Shown: positions 35,351 through 46,022 of the stretch, one piece after another
How the letters are laid out: each line of letters begins with the position of its first letter
How positions within the stretch are numbered: the first letter of the stretch is position 1
Origin: Sulfitobacter guttiformis
GTDB taxonomy: Bacteria; Pseudomonadota; Alphaproteobacteria; Rhodobacterales; Rhodobacteraceae
Length of the DNA: 64,000 nt
Assembly (NCBI RefSeq): GCF_003610455.1
Contig: NZ_RAQK01000001.1
Coordinates: 1,798,001-1,862,000 of the forward strand
Direction of reading: 5' to 3'
The notes under the pieces: generated by a model
Database searches by the model: none
What the model saw: only the letters and a program-made list of their open reading frames with translations
Told to the model about the DNA's origin: nothing
Program-made: the position numbers and the translations under genes

Positions 35351-35965
35351 ATGGAGCCTGATTACTCATTTGAAAGTGCTGCCCGCGCCCGCGGCTTTGC
35401 CCGCATCGCAGGTATTGACGAGGTCGGGCGCGGCCCGTTGGCGGGGCCGGTGACGGCGGCAGCGGTTGTTCTTGACCCCTCGCGCATCCCGGAGGGACTC
35501 AACGACAGCAAGAAGCTGGGAAAGAAAAAGCGCGAGGCGCTCTATGCCCAGATCATGGAAGTTGCCGATGTCTCAATTGCCCATGCCACGGTTGAGGAAA
35601 TCGAGGAACACAACATCCTGCGTGCCAGTCATATTGCGATGGTCCGTGCGGTCGAAGGCCTCAGGGCACCACCAGATTATTGCCTGATCGACGGGAACAT
35701 GGTGCCGCGTGGATTAACGTTTCCCTCCGAGACGATCATCAAGGGCGATGCCCGTTCGGTTTCCATTTCGGCGGCCTCAATTATGGCCAAAATATGTCGA
35801 GATTATGTCATGTTGTCCTTGGCGCAACAGCACCCCGGTTATGGTTGGGAAACGAACATGGGTTACGGATCAAAAAGACACATATCTGCACTTCAAGAAT
35901 TGGGGGTAACCCCACACCATAGACGTTTGTTCAGGCCGGTACACAATATCTTGTGGCAAGAATAA
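35351..35965 (+). CDS. rnhB: ribonuclease HII
   Basis: A 204-residue RNase HII, which cuts the RNA strand of RNA-DNA hybrids and starts removal of misincorporated ribonucleotides. The catalytic set is present: Asp and Glu in IAGIDEVGRGPLAGPV, and an Asp in DYCLIDGN. NDSKKLGKKKREAL and SVSAASIMAKICRDY also fit. The ATG at 35351 is preferred over an open frame that extends back through the terminator region. It is followed by ccrM, an arrangement seen in other alphaproteobacteria. Confidence 0.95.
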   Translation: MEPDYSFESAARARGFARIAGIDEVGRGPLAGPVTAAAVVLDPSRIPEGLNDSKKLGKKKREALYAQIMEVADVSIAHATVEEIEEHNILRASHIAMVRAVEGLRAPPDYCLIDGNMVPRGLTFPSETIIKGDARSVSISAASIMAKICRDYVMLSLAQQHPGYGWETNMGYGSKRHISALQELGVTPHHRRLFRPVHNILWQE

Positions 35966-35978
35966 TTCGTAAGGGTAT

Positions 35979-36022
35979 GATTCAATAAACAAATTGACCA
36001 CGAATCCCTCTGTCGTCATCTT
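35979..36022 (+). promoter_or_regulatory. ccrM promoter region with two GANTC methylation sites
   Basis: Two GANTC sites (GATTC at 35979-35983, GAATC at 36002-36006) lie 66-93 bases upstream of ccrM. A TTGACC -35-like hexamer at 35994-35999 is followed by 17 bases and CATCTT, so the second site falls in the spacer. In Caulobacter, methylation of GANTC sites in its promoter represses ccrM, so the arrangement suggests feedback control here. Confidence 0.6.
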
Positions 36023-36062
36023 GGGTCTCAAGCAACGAGTGCAAAAATGCACCGCGCAATGA

Positions 36063-37172
<1,110 letters not shown>

Positions 37173-37248
37173 TCCACCCCCTGAATTCGAACACCGCCAG
37201 TGTCACCGCGCCTTTAAAATAGGGGTCGCGAAGATGACACTCACCTTG

Positions 37249-37276
37249 GCCCCGCCTTTATGGCGGGGCTTTTTTT
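37249..37276 (+). terminator. rho-independent terminator after ccrM
   Basis: An 8-bp GC stem (37249-37256 with 37262-37269), a 5-base loop and seven T residues, 76 bases after the ccrM stop. Confidence 0.88.
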
Positions 37277-37449
37277 ACAAATTTCATTTTAACGTAGATC
37301 GCGATACCCATCGACGCGGTAAGAAATAGCTTGATCAAAGCATTCAGAAGAACGTTCGCGCAAACAAAAGAATTATCGCTCTACACGCCTTAGAAGCATT
37401 CAGGCTTGAAAATCTGCGTAACATCTTACCCCTGAGGCTACATAACGTG

Positions 37450-37872
37450 CTAACTCAGTCGTGCCCGTTTGCGTGACTCGTTGCGCATGGCCTGCTCCAC
37501 ATATCGTACGCCGAATTCGGCCTTGTTGACGACAAAAAGCACCCCGGCTGACGCTGCTTTTTCCCACATGAACGGTGTTGGCCAATCGCTCACCATTATC
37601 ACCGGAATGCGAGAAAGCTTGGGGTCGAGAGACAGTTCAAGTGCGAACTCCGCCCCGAGACCGTCGGGCATGTTATTATCCAAGAGAATAAGAGAAATTT
37701 TCCCCGCCGCCAGCGCCTCTCGGGCAGATTGCAAGGTTGCCGCGACCCGGACCTGCATTTTTCCCTCGGAGCGCCCGATAACGCGGGTCATCATTTCCTG
37801 ATCAAACTGGCTGTCTTCGACAATCAGACAGGTCGCGTCCTGCGACGATCTGGTGGTTGCGTACTGCTGCAT
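37450..37872 (-). CDS. single-domain response regulator (CheY-like receiver)
   Basis: A 140-residue receiver domain with no output domain. The acidic pair is Glu19-Asp20 (LIVEDSQFD), the phosphoacceptor is Asp65 (ILLDNNMPDG), the switch Ser is Ser95 (IMVSDW) and Lys117 lies in VVNKAEFG. All key receiver residues are therefore present. A basic tail (RKRARLS) follows. The ATG at 37872 has AGGGG 5 bases upstream. No kinase adjoins it; it stands between ccrM and alkB and would pass or accept phosphate from a separate system. A free HPt-like protein lies at 25408. Confidence 0.85.
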   Translation of the reverse strand: MQQYATTRSSQDATCLIVEDSQFDQEMMTRVIGRSEGKMQVRVAATLQSAREALAAGKISLILLDNNMPDGLGAEFALELSLDPKLSRIPVIMVSDWPTPFMWEKAASAGVLFVVNKAEFGVRYVEQAMRNESRKRARLS

Positions 37873-37930
37873 AAGAATCCCCTGAAGGCTAAGATATCTC
37901 CAGATATCGCCGCAAGGGATTAAAAAGCGC

Positions 37931-39076
37931 TTAGCGTGGGTGCGGAGTCTGTGCTTTGTTATAAGCATTCCAGTCGGTCACTTCAGGGTAATACGCTTCG
38001 CGCCATTGCCTCACCCGCGGGTTCATCACCCTACGCCAAAGGGGCGGCATCATAGCCAGCATCGTCATCACGGGATAGCCAAAGGGCAATTGCGGCGCCT
38101 CGTCGGGCCCGTATGTTTGCAGCACGGGAAAACGGCGATCGGGTTTGTAGTGGTGGTCCGAATGGCGCTGTAGATTTATCAACAGCCAGTTGGAAGCTTT
38201 GTGCGCGGCGTTCCAGCTGTGGCGGGGCTGGACATGCTCGTATTTGCCGTCGCCCAGATGTTTGCGTGTCAGGCCATAATGCTCGATATAATTGACCAGC
38301 TCCAGCTGCCAGATCGCGACGCCTGCCTGCACAACAAAAAGGCCCACACCTGACCAGCCTCCGAGTGCAAAGGCGATTGCGAAAAAGACGGCCTGCAAGC
38401 TCCAATACCGCCAGAATGGATTGCTGCGGTCGGTCCATGGCAACGATTTGCGCGCCAGCATCGCCTTTTCTGCGCCGAATGCACTGAACCAGCACTGGCG
38501 CAGCACGCGGGGATAGTAGCGGTGGAACCCTTCGTTATAACGCGCCGTGACGGGATCACGCGGCGTCGCGACATAGCGATGATGCACGAGCATATGTTCG
38601 GACCGAAAATGCGAATACAGCACCATCGCCAACAGCAGGTCGGCCAGCCAGCGCTCCATCTTGCTTTTCTGGTGCATCAATTCGTGGGAATAGTTTATGC
38701 CGACCGTCCCTGTGATCACCCCCAGCCCGAAAAACACGCCAATTCGTTCTAATGTCTCCAGATGTGCGGCCTTTGGAACGTACCAAAGAAGACTGACCAG
38801 CAGCATAAACTGTACGGGTGCCCAGATAATCGTAATCATCTTGTGCCAATAAAGTGCGGCCTCGTCAGTATTCACGTCAGCGTTGTCGGTATTCAGCCCG
38901 AGGGCGGCGTCGAGGGCTGAGAACAGGTACCATGTGGCCACTGGTACGATCAGCAAGGTCCAGCCACCATAAAGCGCCGAGATCCACGCCAGCGGAACCA
39001 GCCCCAGTGACAGCCAGAACGGCAAGGCACTGCCAAGCTTTGTAAACCGAGATTGAGAAACGGTATTGTTTGTCAT
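37931..39076 (-). CDS. alkB: alkane 1-monooxygenase
   Basis: AlkB is a di-iron membrane hydroxylase that oxidises the terminal carbon of medium-chain alkanes with rubredoxin as electron donor. The 381-residue protein has the three His boxes: HELMH at 131-135, HMLVHH at 161-166 and LQRHSDHH at 302-309. It also has NYIEHYGL near 262, the fourth signature motif. Several hydrophobic segments precede the first box. No rubredoxin or rubredoxin reductase gene adjoins it, so electron transfer must come from elsewhere. The ATG at 39076 is preferred over a TTG directly after the mutY stop. Confidence 0.93.
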   Translation of the reverse strand: MTNNTVSQSRFTKLGSALPFWLSLGLVPLAWISALYGGWTLLIVPVATWYLFSALDAALGLNTDNADVNTDEAALYWHKMITIIWAPVQFMLLVSLLWYVPKAAHLETLERIGVFFGLGVITGTVGINYSHELMHQKSKMERWLADLLLAMVLYSHFRSEHMLVHHRYVATPRDPVTARYNEGFHRYYPRVLRQCWFSAFGAEKAMLARKSLPWTDRSNPFWRYWSLQAVFFAIAFALGGWSGVGLFVVQAGVAIWQLELVNYIEHYGLTRKHLGDGKYEHVQPRHSWNAAHKASNWLLINLQRHSDHHYKPDRRFPVLQTYGPDEAPQLPFGYPVMTMLAMMPPLWRRVMNPRVRQWREAYYPEVTDWNAYNKAQTPHPR

Positions 39077-39103
39077 GGCTTTAGCCCCACTGTTGTTCAC
39101 CAA

Positions 39104-40201
39104 CTATAACAGCGAACCGTCTTTTGTCATATGCGGTGTTGCGTCAGTATGCAGAAGGTCGAATGCCTTGCGCATTACCGTGGGAAGATCTGACGGGCGA
39201 AAGTCATCACGCGGTTTGAATGTGCCCGCAATAGGCGTCGTATTCTGTGGGAGTTCCGCGGACACAACGCGCAAAATCAGGTGAAAGTGGGTAAAGGTGT
39301 GGCGCACATCGCCGGCCATCAGGGTCCAATCCCCCGCTGCTGGCGGGCTGCTGTCGGGATGCGCCAGTGCCACGTCGACCCAATCCGACCCCGGCCAGCC
39401 CAGCATGCCCCCCAAAAGCCCCTTTTCCGGCCGCGTTTCCAGAAGCCATGCGCCATCTGTACGCTGCCCCAAGTAAACTGTGCCGTGGCGTACCGGCTTG
39501 GCCTTCTTCGGTAGCTTTTTTGGCAATTCGGCCATCGTGCCATTTGCCCGCGCCGTGCAGGCATCTTGCAACGGGCATATACCGCAGGCGGGTGATTTTG
39601 GCGTACAGATCGTTGCCCCTAAATCCATTACCGCCTGCGCATAATCACCTGCGCGTAAAGAGGGCGTATGGGTTTGCGCATGGATCATCAACTGTGGCTT
39701 GGCATCGGGCAGGGGGGTGTGCAGATCATAAAGGCGCGCCATCACCCGCTCCACATTTCCGTCCAGAACCGCATGGGGCAGATCAAAGGCGATCGAAGAT
39801 ACGGCCGCAGCAGTGTAGGGTCCGATACCCGGCAGCTTGAGCAGGGCGGCATGATCGGCAGGGAAAACTCCGTTATGTTCCGCGACCACGGCCCTTGCAC
39901 ATTTCAGCAGGTTTCGCGCGCGCGCATAATAGCCAAGTCCGGCCCATTCGGCCATTACATCAGCATCCTGCGCCGTTGCAAGATCGCGCACTTCGGGCCA
40001 ACGCGCGATGAACCGGATGAAGTATTCCTTCACCGTGGCAACAGTAGTCTGCTGCAGCATGATCTCGCTCATCCAGATGGCGTAAGGATCGGGTATCCGG
40101 CCCGCACGGCGTGCCTGCGGCGATACACGCCACGGCATTTCACGCGCGTGAACATCGTACCAGTCGAGCAATGTTACACTGATGTTATCTTTCTCACGCA
40201 C
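39104..40201 (-). CDS. mutY: A/G-specific adenine glycosylase
   Basis: MutY removes adenine mispaired with 8-oxoguanine. The 365-residue protein has the helix-hairpin-helix LLKLPGIGPYTAAAV followed by the catalytic Asp region (LDGNVERVMARL). The iron-sulfur cluster ligands follow the C-x6-C-x2-C-x5-C spacing (CTPKSPACGICPLQDAC). The C-terminal NUDIX-like domain (GTVYLGQRTDGAWLLETRPEKG) recognises 8-oxoG. alkB follows on the same strand with a 27-base gap. Confidence 0.95.
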   Translation of the reverse strand: MREKDNISVTLLDWYDVHAREMPWRVSPQARRAGRIPDPYAIWMSEIMLQQTTVATVKEYFIRFIARWPEVRDLATAQDADVMAEWAGLGYYARARNLLKCARAVVAEHNGVFPADHAALLKLPGIGPYTAAAVSSIAFDLPHAVLDGNVERVMARLYDLHTPLPDAKPQLMIHAQTHTPSLRAGDYAQAVMDLGATICTPKSPACGICPLQDACTARANGTMAELPKKLPKKAKPVRHGTVYLGQRTDGAWLLETRPEKGLLGGMLGWPGSDWVDVALAHPDSSPPAAGDWTLMAGDVRHTFTHFHLILRVVSAELPQNTTPIAGTFKPRDDFRPSDLPTVMRKAFDLLHTDATPHMTKDGSLL

Positions 40202-40320
40202 TGTTTATGAACCAACCCCTAATTGACATGGTGGCAGGGCCTCTGCCTTGCGCTATAACGATCAGCAATGACATAGCGCGGCACCGCACAAGGTGCCAGC
40301 ATCCAGACAAGAAAGCCATT

Positions 40321-40827
40321 ATGCCACCCCGCCGCCAGACCACAAAAGGATTCGCCCGCACAGCAAGTCTGCTCACGGCTAAAATCCGTAAAGCGTCCGA
40401 AAGTCGGGGGTTTGCACAATCGCGTCTGCTCACCAACTGGGCAGAGGTTGCAGGCGAGGATGCTGCCGCGATCTCTCGACCTGTCGAAGTTTCGTATGGG
40501 CGCGGCGGTATGGGGGCCACGCTCACGCTGCTGACCACGGGGGCCAATGCGCCGGTTCTGGAGATGCAAAAAGAACAGCTGCGCGCGCGGGTCAACGCGG
40601 TCTACGGTTATAACGCCATAGCGCGGGTGCGGGTGACGCAAACTGCCGCGACCGGATTTTCTGAAGGGCGCGTTGCGTTCGAACATGCGCCAAAGAAGAT
40701 TGAGGTCGCGCCCGATCCTGCAATACGTGCGCGCGCCACCCAGACCGCAGCAAACATTGGCGACGAAAGCCTGCGCGATGCCCTTGCACGTCTGGGCGAG
40801 AACATATTGAACAAACAAAACCGCTAA
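40321..40827 (+). CDS. DciA-like DUF721 family protein
   Basis: A 168-residue DUF721 protein. The family includes DciA, which loads the replicative helicase in bacteria lacking DnaC. The conserved domain starts at about residue 12 (RTASLLTAKIRKASESRGFAQSRLLTNWAEVAGEDAA) and includes VYGYNAIARVRVTQ. The C-terminal 40 residues are variable. The ATG at 40321 gives the usual N-terminus; the longer frame to 40207 lacks support. The gene is divergent from mutY. Confidence 0.82.
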   Translation: MPPRRQTTKGFARTASLLTAKIRKASESRGFAQSRLLTNWAEVAGEDAAAISRPVEVSYGRGGMGATLTLLTTGANAPVLEMQKEQLRARVNAVYGYNAIARVRVTQTAATGFSEGRVAFEHAPKKIEVAPDPAIRARATQTAANIGDESLRDALARLGENILNKQNR

Positions 40828-40880
40828 GCGCGCACTATGCGCGCTGACTTGTGAACGATCAAAACGTAAGGACATCCGAT

Positions 40881-41579
40881 ATGAACCGTAGAAACATCCT
40901 CCTTGGTGGCGTTGCCTTTGTTGGTCTCGGCGGCTGGTACCTGACCAGCAACCGCAGCACGACAACCGTTGCTTTCCCTGATGCATCGCTTGCAGATACA
41001 TCAATGCCCGGAGCGGCAAATGCCCAAACAACAACGGGCGACGTAGATACATCCGCGATTCCCGATATGATTTCAGGCAACCCTGATGCGACAGTCGAAA
41101 TCATCGAATACGCTTCATTTACCTGCCCGCATTGCGCGACCTTCCACACAGGTGCCTACAAGCAGCTGAAGGCGGATTACATCGATACCGGAAAGATCAA
41201 GTTTGTTTACCGCGAGGTCTTCTTTGACCGCTTTGGTTTGTGGGCTTCACTTGTGGCGCGCTGTGGTGGACCCGAGAAATTCTTTGGCATAGCCGACATG
41301 ATTTACGCTGATCAGGCAGGTTGGACCAGAGCGGGTGAGCCTGCGGCGATCGTTGAGGAACTGCGCAAGATCGGCCGTCTGGCAGGGTTGGACAACGAGA
41401 CCCTCGAGGCTTGTTTGCAAGACGCCGACCAAGCGCAGGCGATGGTCGCATGGTATCAGCAAAATGCGGAGGCTGATGATATTGACAGCACTCCCAGCTT
41501 TTTGATCAACGGCAAAAAATATTCCAACATGTCGTATGATGCTATGAAAGACATCATAGACGAAGCATTGGCAGGCTGA
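40881..41579 (+). CDS. DsbA family thiol-disulfide oxidoreductase
   Basis: A 232-residue exported thioredoxin-fold protein. The N-terminus (MNRRNILLGGVAFVGLGGWYL) is a twin-Arg-like or uncleaved signal anchor. The active site is CPHC at Cys82-Cys85 in YASFTCPHCATFH, and the cis-Pro lies in DSTPSFLINGKKY. It belongs to the DsbA/Com1-like group, expected to form or shuffle disulfides in the periplasm. AAGGA precedes the ATG. Its TGA overlaps the ATG of the CoA transferase gene. Confidence 0.9.
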   Translation: MNRRNILLGGVAFVGLGGWYLTSNRSTTTVAFPDASLADTSMPGAANAQTTTGDVDTSAIPDMISGNPDATVEIIEYASFTCPHCATFHTGAYKQLKADYIDTGKIKFVYREVFFDRFGLWASLVARCGGPEKFFGIADMIYADQAGWTRAGEPAAIVEELRKIGRLAGLDNETLEACLQDADQAQAMVAWYQQNAEADDIDSTPSFLINGKKYSNMSYDAMKDIIDEALAG

Positions 41580-42691
41580 TGGCTGCCCCGCTTGCAGGTC
41601 TGAAGGTCATTGAGCTGGCCCGTGTTCTAGCTGGCCCATGGGCGGGCCAGACCCTGTCCGATCTGGGTGCGGAGGTTATAAAAATCGAGAGCCCCGAAGG
41701 TGATGACACGCGCCAATGGGGCCCTCCTTTTGTGGAGCGTGGCGAAGATCGCTCCTCGTCCTATTTCCATTCGGCGAACCGTGGCAAAGCCTCTGTTGTT
41801 GTCGATCTGCGCAGCCCGGAGGGGCAGGCGAAGATGCTGGAGCTTCTGGAAGGCGCTGACATTCTGATCGAGAATTTCAAAACGGGAGGTCTGGCTAAAT
41901 ACGGTCTCGACTATCACAGCCTCAAGGGTCGGTTTCCCGAGCTGATCTACTGCTCGATCACCGGCTTTGGCCAGACCGGTCCCTATGCCCACCGCCCGGG
42001 ATATGACTTTATCATTCAGGGTATGTCCGGTCTGATGTCCATCACCGGAGAGCCGGACGGCCCGCCGCAAAAGCATGGGATGGCGATCACCGACATCTTC
42101 ACCGGTATCTATTCAACCACGGCTATCCTTGCCGCAGTCTACCAGCGCGCCAGCACCGGCTTGGGCCAGCACATTGACATGGCGCTGATGGATTGTGCCG
42201 TGGCGATTACCGGCAATCAGGCGATGAACTACCTTACCACCGGCACTGCCCCGACACGTCTGGGCAATGCGCACCCGAACCTCACCCCCTACGAAGTATT
42301 CGAGACGTCGGATGGGCATATCATCATCGCAACCGGCAATGACGGCCAGTTCCGCCGACTGTGTATGCTGTTGGGTCTGGACGATATGGCCAGCGATCCA
42401 GACTACGCGAGCAACGCCCTGCGCGTGGCGAACCGTCCGGCGATGAATTCGCGCATTGCTGCTGCGACACGTATGAAAACTCGCACGGAGTTGTTGCAGG
42501 CCTGCGAGGAAAATACTGTTCCCGCAGGGCCGATCAACACGATGGAAGATACGTTCAACGATCCTCAGGTCAAAGCGCGTGGTATGCAGATCGAGCTTGA
42601 TGGCGTGCCGGGAATAAACTCCCCCTTCAAGTTTTCGGGCGCAGAACTGTCATTACACCGTGCCGCGCCCAAACTGGGCGAAGATGGATAA
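41579..42691 (+). CDS. family III CoA-transferase (CaiB/BaiF)
   Basis: A 370-residue family III CoA-transferase. It starts LKVIELARVLAGPWAGQTLSDLGAEVIKIESP, the class signature. A catalytic Asp is expected in GMAITDIFTGIY near residue 166. Other class marks are SITGFGQTGPYAHRPGYDF and HIDMALMDCAVA. These enzymes move CoA between carboxylic acids; the donor and acceptor cannot be assigned. Its ATG overlaps the dsbA-like stop by one base, though the two functions look unrelated. Stop adjacent to the convergent lpxK. Confidence 0.92.
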   Translation: MAAPLAGLKVIELARVLAGPWAGQTLSDLGAEVIKIESPEGDDTRQWGPPFVERGEDRSSSYFHSANRGKASVVVDLRSPEGQAKMLELLEGADILIENFKTGGLAKYGLDYHSLKGRFPELIYCSITGFGQTGPYAHRPGYDFIIQGMSGLMSITGEPDGPPQKHGMAITDIFTGIYSTTAILAAVYQRASTGLGQHIDMALMDCAVAITGNQAMNYLTTGTAPTRLGNAHPNLTPYEVFETSDGHIIIATGNDGQFRRLCMLLGLDDMASDPDYASNALRVANRPAMNSRIAAATRMKTRTELLQACEENTVPAGPINTMEDTFNDPQVKARGMQIELDGVPGINSPFKFSGAELSLHRAAPKLGEDG

Positions 42692-43690
42692 TCACGTCTT
42701 TCGGGCCGCCTCGGCAAGCTTCTTGAGGGCAGTGTAAAGCGCATTGCCCTCCTCCAGCTTAAGCCTGACGGGCAGTGTAATCACTTTTGTCCGAAAGGCA
42801 GGCGGCAAGCGCACAGCGTCTTTTTCTGTGGTCACCAGTTGCGCACCTTTCGCACGGGCATCCGCTTCAAGCCTTGATAGAAGTGCGCTCGTCAACGGTT
42901 GATGATCCTCGAGCGGCTCAGCATGGACGAGCGTAGCTCCAAGGCCGCGTAAAGTGGAAAAAAACTTCTCCGGATGTGCGATACCCGCAAAGGCCAGCAG
43001 GGGAGTGTCGGTCCAGTCCATGCCCGTTTGCAAGGGGGCCAGGTGGGCGCGCACGTGCGGCAGACCTGCTGGAACGGCGCTGGTGTCAAACTTATCCTGT
43101 GCAGCCATATCGCCGATCGACAGCAGCAGGTCAGCTCGCGCGAGGCCTGTCTGCACCGGCTCACGCAGAGGACCCGCAGGCAGGCACAATCCGTTGCCGA
43201 ATCCCTTTTGTGCATCCACTACAACGATGCTCAGATCATAGGCCAGCGCAGGATTCTGAAATCCATCATCCAGCACAATCGCCTGCGCTCCTGCCGCCTG
43301 CGCAGCTTTGGCTCCCGCGGCGCGGTCCTTGGCAACCCATACTTCGGCAAACGCGGCAAGTAAGAGCGGCTCATCGCCTACTTGGGCGGCGGTATGCTGG
43401 GACGGGTTCACTTGAACAGGCCCTTCAAGCGTCCCACCGTACCCTCGGGATACAATATGAGGTTCAAGGTAGAAATCCCGCAGATATTCAGCCACTGCGA
43501 TCACCGTGGGCGTTTTGCCCGTGCCGCCCGCGTTGATGTTGCCGATACACACAACGGGGATATCCATTTGCATAGGCGTACCATGCGCCAACCGCCGCGC
43601 GGTCGCGCGGGCATAAAGGGCGCCGAGCGGTTGAAGCAGCCGCGCCCTAATCCCTGCGCGGGGCCGGTGCCAGAAATCAGGGGCACGCAT
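42692..43690 (-). CDS. lpxK: tetraacyldisaccharide 4'-kinase
   Basis: LpxK phosphorylates the lipid A disaccharide to give lipid IVA at the inner membrane. The 332-residue protein has the P-loop [14 protein letters not shown] at 48-61, SRGYGGT after it and the [23 protein letters not shown] block, all typical. The ATG overlaps the waaA stop by one base, in the known waaA-lpxK order of alphaproteobacteria. Normal length. Confidence 0.95.
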   Translation of the reverse strand: MRAPDFWHRPRAGIRARLLQPLGALYARATARRLAHGTPMQMDIPVVCIGNINAGGTGKTPTVIAVAEYLRDFYLEPHIVSRGYGGTLEGPVQVNPSQHTAAQVGDEPLLLAAFAEVWVAKDRAAGAKAAQAAGAQAIVLDDGFQNPALAYDLSIVVVDAQKGFGNGLCLPAGPLREPVQTGLARADLLLSIGDMAAQDKFDTSAVPAGLPHVRAHLAPLQTGMDWTDTPLLAFAGIAHPEKFFSTLRGLGATLVHAEPLEDHQPLTSALLSRLEADARAKGAQLVTTEKDAVRLPPAFRTKVITLPVRLKLEEGNALYTALKKLAEAARKT

Positions 43691-44922
43691 CAGGACACCC
43701 CCTGAAGTGTATCAAGGGTGTCTTGTACCAGATCGGTGATGCGGTCGGTGAGCGCCGCACCTTCGGTCACCACATCCCAACCGGCATGCGCCATCAGCGC
43801 CGCCTGATCCGGTGCCACAAGGCGTGAAACGGCCATTCCAAGCGCGGCACTGTCGTTGATAATACGCGCTGCACCGGCGGTTGCGAGGCGTGAATAACTT
43901 TGCAAATGGCGGCCTACGCGCGGGCCATAAAGCACTGCAGATCCCAACGCCGCTGCCTCCAGCGGGTCAACGCCGTGCCGTCCTGCCACAAGGGATCCAC
44001 CCAGAAATGACACAGGTGCCACGCGGTAAAACAGGCCAACATCACGGACGTCATCACTAATCAACACCTGCGTCGTCTCGTCAGGGTAATTGCCGTCATC
44101 CCAGCTCAGTACCCTGAATTCTTGCGCACGGGCTTCGGCAAAAGCGTCTTGTGCAGTGAGGTTGCCTGCCGGGCGCAACACCAGCAGCAGACGGTGCGAC
44201 AGCCGCAGCGCCTGCCGGTGGGCAGCCAGTACGGTTTGCAGCTCTTCTTGCTGGACGCCGTTCGCAAACCAAATGGCGCGGCCCACACAGGTTGAGGCAA
44301 GGTCGGCCAGATCGGTCTCGTTGCAAGGCAAAGCCTGACCACCCGCTTGCAGCGCACTCGTAATCTCGATGTCGTCCTTTTCGAGGCCCAATTGCGCCAG
44401 ACGCCGCGCAGTAGCCGGGGTTCTGACCATCACTGCTGTAAACAGCGGCAACAAATTTCGGGCCACATCAGGCAGCCAGCGGTCGCGACGGCCGTCAAAG
44501 CCTGCGGTGTCAGCATCTACTAGGTAGAGAACGCAATTGCGCTGTGATGCCATGAGGATCAGATTTGGCCGCAAACCGCCCCATATCCAGACACAGCAAT
44601 TCGGGGCCCAATGGTCTAGAAATGCGGCGACACTTTCAGGGTGTTCGTCGCAGACAACGGTTAGGTGCACACCCAAAGGTAGCGTTGCATCGTCCCTGTC
44701 GGTGTCACGGGGCAAGGCGGTCATTGATATGAGTACATTCAGGCCCGGCCTGCCAGCTATCTGGCGACTCGCAAGATCCTGCACGGCCAGAAATGCCTCG
44801 CCTTCTGCGCAATGTATCCACAGCAGCTCCCCCACTGGACGGAGCTTATCAAAGACCGGCATCCGCGCCTCCCCGCGCCGTACCAACGCACGATAAGCAG
44901 TCAGACCAAAGGAGCCGGCCAT
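43690..44922 (-). CDS. waaA: 3-deoxy-D-manno-octulosonic acid (Kdo) transferase
   Basis: WaaA attaches Kdo to lipid IVA at the inner membrane, using CMP-Kdo. The 410-residue GT-B glycosyltransferase has the [20 protein letters not shown] region with the acceptor-side Glu. The GT-B middle ([18 protein letters not shown]) and the donor-binding [36 protein letters not shown] near 310-345 follow. It is somewhat diverged and starts with [13 protein letters not shown]. lpxK follows directly; a DUF4170 gene precedes it. Confidence 0.88.
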   Translation of the reverse strand: MAGSFGLTAYRALVRRGEARMPVFDKLRPVGELLWIHCAEGEAFLAVQDLASRQIAGRPGLNVLISMTALPRDTDRDDATLPLGVHLTVVCDEHPESVAAFLDHWAPNCCVWIWGGLRPNLILMASQRNCVLYLVDADTAGFDGRRDRWLPDVARNLLPLFTAVMVRTPATARRLAQLGLEKDDIEITSALQAGGQALPCNETDLADLASTCVGRAIWFANGVQQEELQTVLAAHRQALRLSHRLLLVLRPAGNLTAQDAFAEARAQEFRVLSWDDGNYPDETTQVLISDDVRDVGLFYRVAPVSFLGGSLVAGRHGVDPLEAAALGSAVLYGPRVGRHLQSYSRLATAGAARIINDSAALGMAVSRLVAPDQAALMAHAGWDVVTEGAALTDRITDLVQDTLDTLQGVS

Positions 44923-44928
44923 ACTGGT

Positions 44929-45171
44929 TTAGCCCAGCTCTTCGGTGGAAGAGGCAGGCGTTGCTTCGTCGCGGAGGCGGTGCAGGTGGGCAATGAAATA
45001 GCGCATGTGAGCATTATCGACTGTGCGCTGAGCTTCGTTTTTCCATGCGTCATATGCGGCATCATAGTTGGGAAAAATTCCGACAATATGTAGGTCGTCA
45101 ACATTCTTGAATGTATTTTCGCTGGGCGTTACCAGCTCGCCCCCGAAAACAAGGTGCAGGCGTTGGGTCAT
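44929..45171 (-). CDS. DUF4170 domain-containing protein
   Basis: An 80-residue alphaproteobacterial protein (MTQRLHLVFGGELVTPSENTF, then FKNVDDLHIVGIFPNYDAAYD, then KNEAQRTVDNAHMRYFIAHLHR). DUF4170 family; it commonly lies before waaA. No signal or membrane segment is seen. The 6-base gap to waaA indicates an operon. Function unknown. Confidence 0.85.
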   Translation of the reverse strand: MTQRLHLVFGGELVTPSENTFKNVDDLHIVGIFPNYDAAYDAWKNEAQRTVDNAHMRYFIAHLHRLRDEATPASSTEELG

Positions 45172-45245
45172 GGCGATAGGTCCTTTGACATTACTTTAAA
45201 TGTGTTTGCACGGCGCAGACCCATGCCGTCAAGCACGCAGGTCTG

Positions 45246-46022
45246 TTACAGCAGCGCGTCAAGCAGTGCGGCCTGAATGGCCGAACCGCCTGCGACAACA
45301 CCGTCAAGCCTTGGGTCGGGATTGTTGAACAGCAAGGCTCCACCGCGCTGATTGGTGATTGTGCCACCTGCTTCGGCGACGATGAGGGCCCCTGCGGCAA
45401 TATCCCATTCCCAGCTGGGCCTGAGGGTGAGCATACCGTCAAATGATCCCTGCGCGACCAGCCCCAGACGGTACGCCAGAGAGGGGCGATACGCGGGTTT
45501 GAAGGGCGGACAGGCACCACTACCCCATACCGTGCCCAGAAGTGCAGGTTTGGCCGCAAGGATACACGCCTGTTCAAAACTGGTCACGGGTGAAGCCGCA
45601 ATTGGTGCGCCATTGAGAAAGGCACCCCCACCCAAAGCAGCTGTATACAGAAGATCGCGCAGCGGCAGGAACACAACAGCAGCGGTCACCTGACCTCTCT
45701 CAGCCACCGCAATTGCATGTGCCCAAGTATCGCCACCTTCGGTAAAACTGCGCGTGCCGTCGATAGGATCAACAATGAACACACGGTCATGCATCAGACG
45801 CTTTGCACCATCCTCGGTTTCTTCCGATAGCCAGCCGTAGTCCGGGCGCGCCAGCAACAGCTGATGCTTGAGCATGTCATTGACTGCCAGATCGGCCTCG
45901 GTCACGGGTCCCGCACCTCCCGGTTTGTCCCACCGCCTGGCCGATTTCCCGACAAAGCTTGTTGCGACACGACCCGCCATGCGTACTACATCAATCAACA
46001 GGGGGAGATCAGCTGCCGGCAA
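45246..46022 (-). CDS. inositol-phosphatase-fold nucleotidase, CysQ-like
   Basis: A 258-residue member of the inositol monophosphatase family, which also contains 3'(2'),5'-bisphosphate nucleotidase (CysQ). The metal-binding motif is VDPIDGTRSF at 84-93, with SEETED (about 66-71) and WEWDIAAGALIVAEAGG (about 195) completing it. An IMPase versus CysQ decision is not possible by eye. It overlaps the pmbA end by 14 bases and precedes DUF4170 and waaA, an order conserved in roseobacters. Confidence 0.85.
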   Translation of the reverse strand: MPAADLPLLIDVVRMAGRVATSFVGKSARRWDKPGGAGPVTEADLAVNDMLKHQLLLARPDYGWLSEETEDGAKRLMHDRVFIVDPIDGTRSFTEGGDTWAHAIAVAERGQVTAAVVFLPLRDLLYTAALGGGAFLNGAPIAASPVTSFEQACILAAKPALLGTVWGSGACPPFKPAYRPSLAYRLGLVAQGSFDGMLTLRPSWEWDIAAGALIVAEAGGTITNQRGGALLFNNPDPRLDGVVAGGSAIQAALLDALL

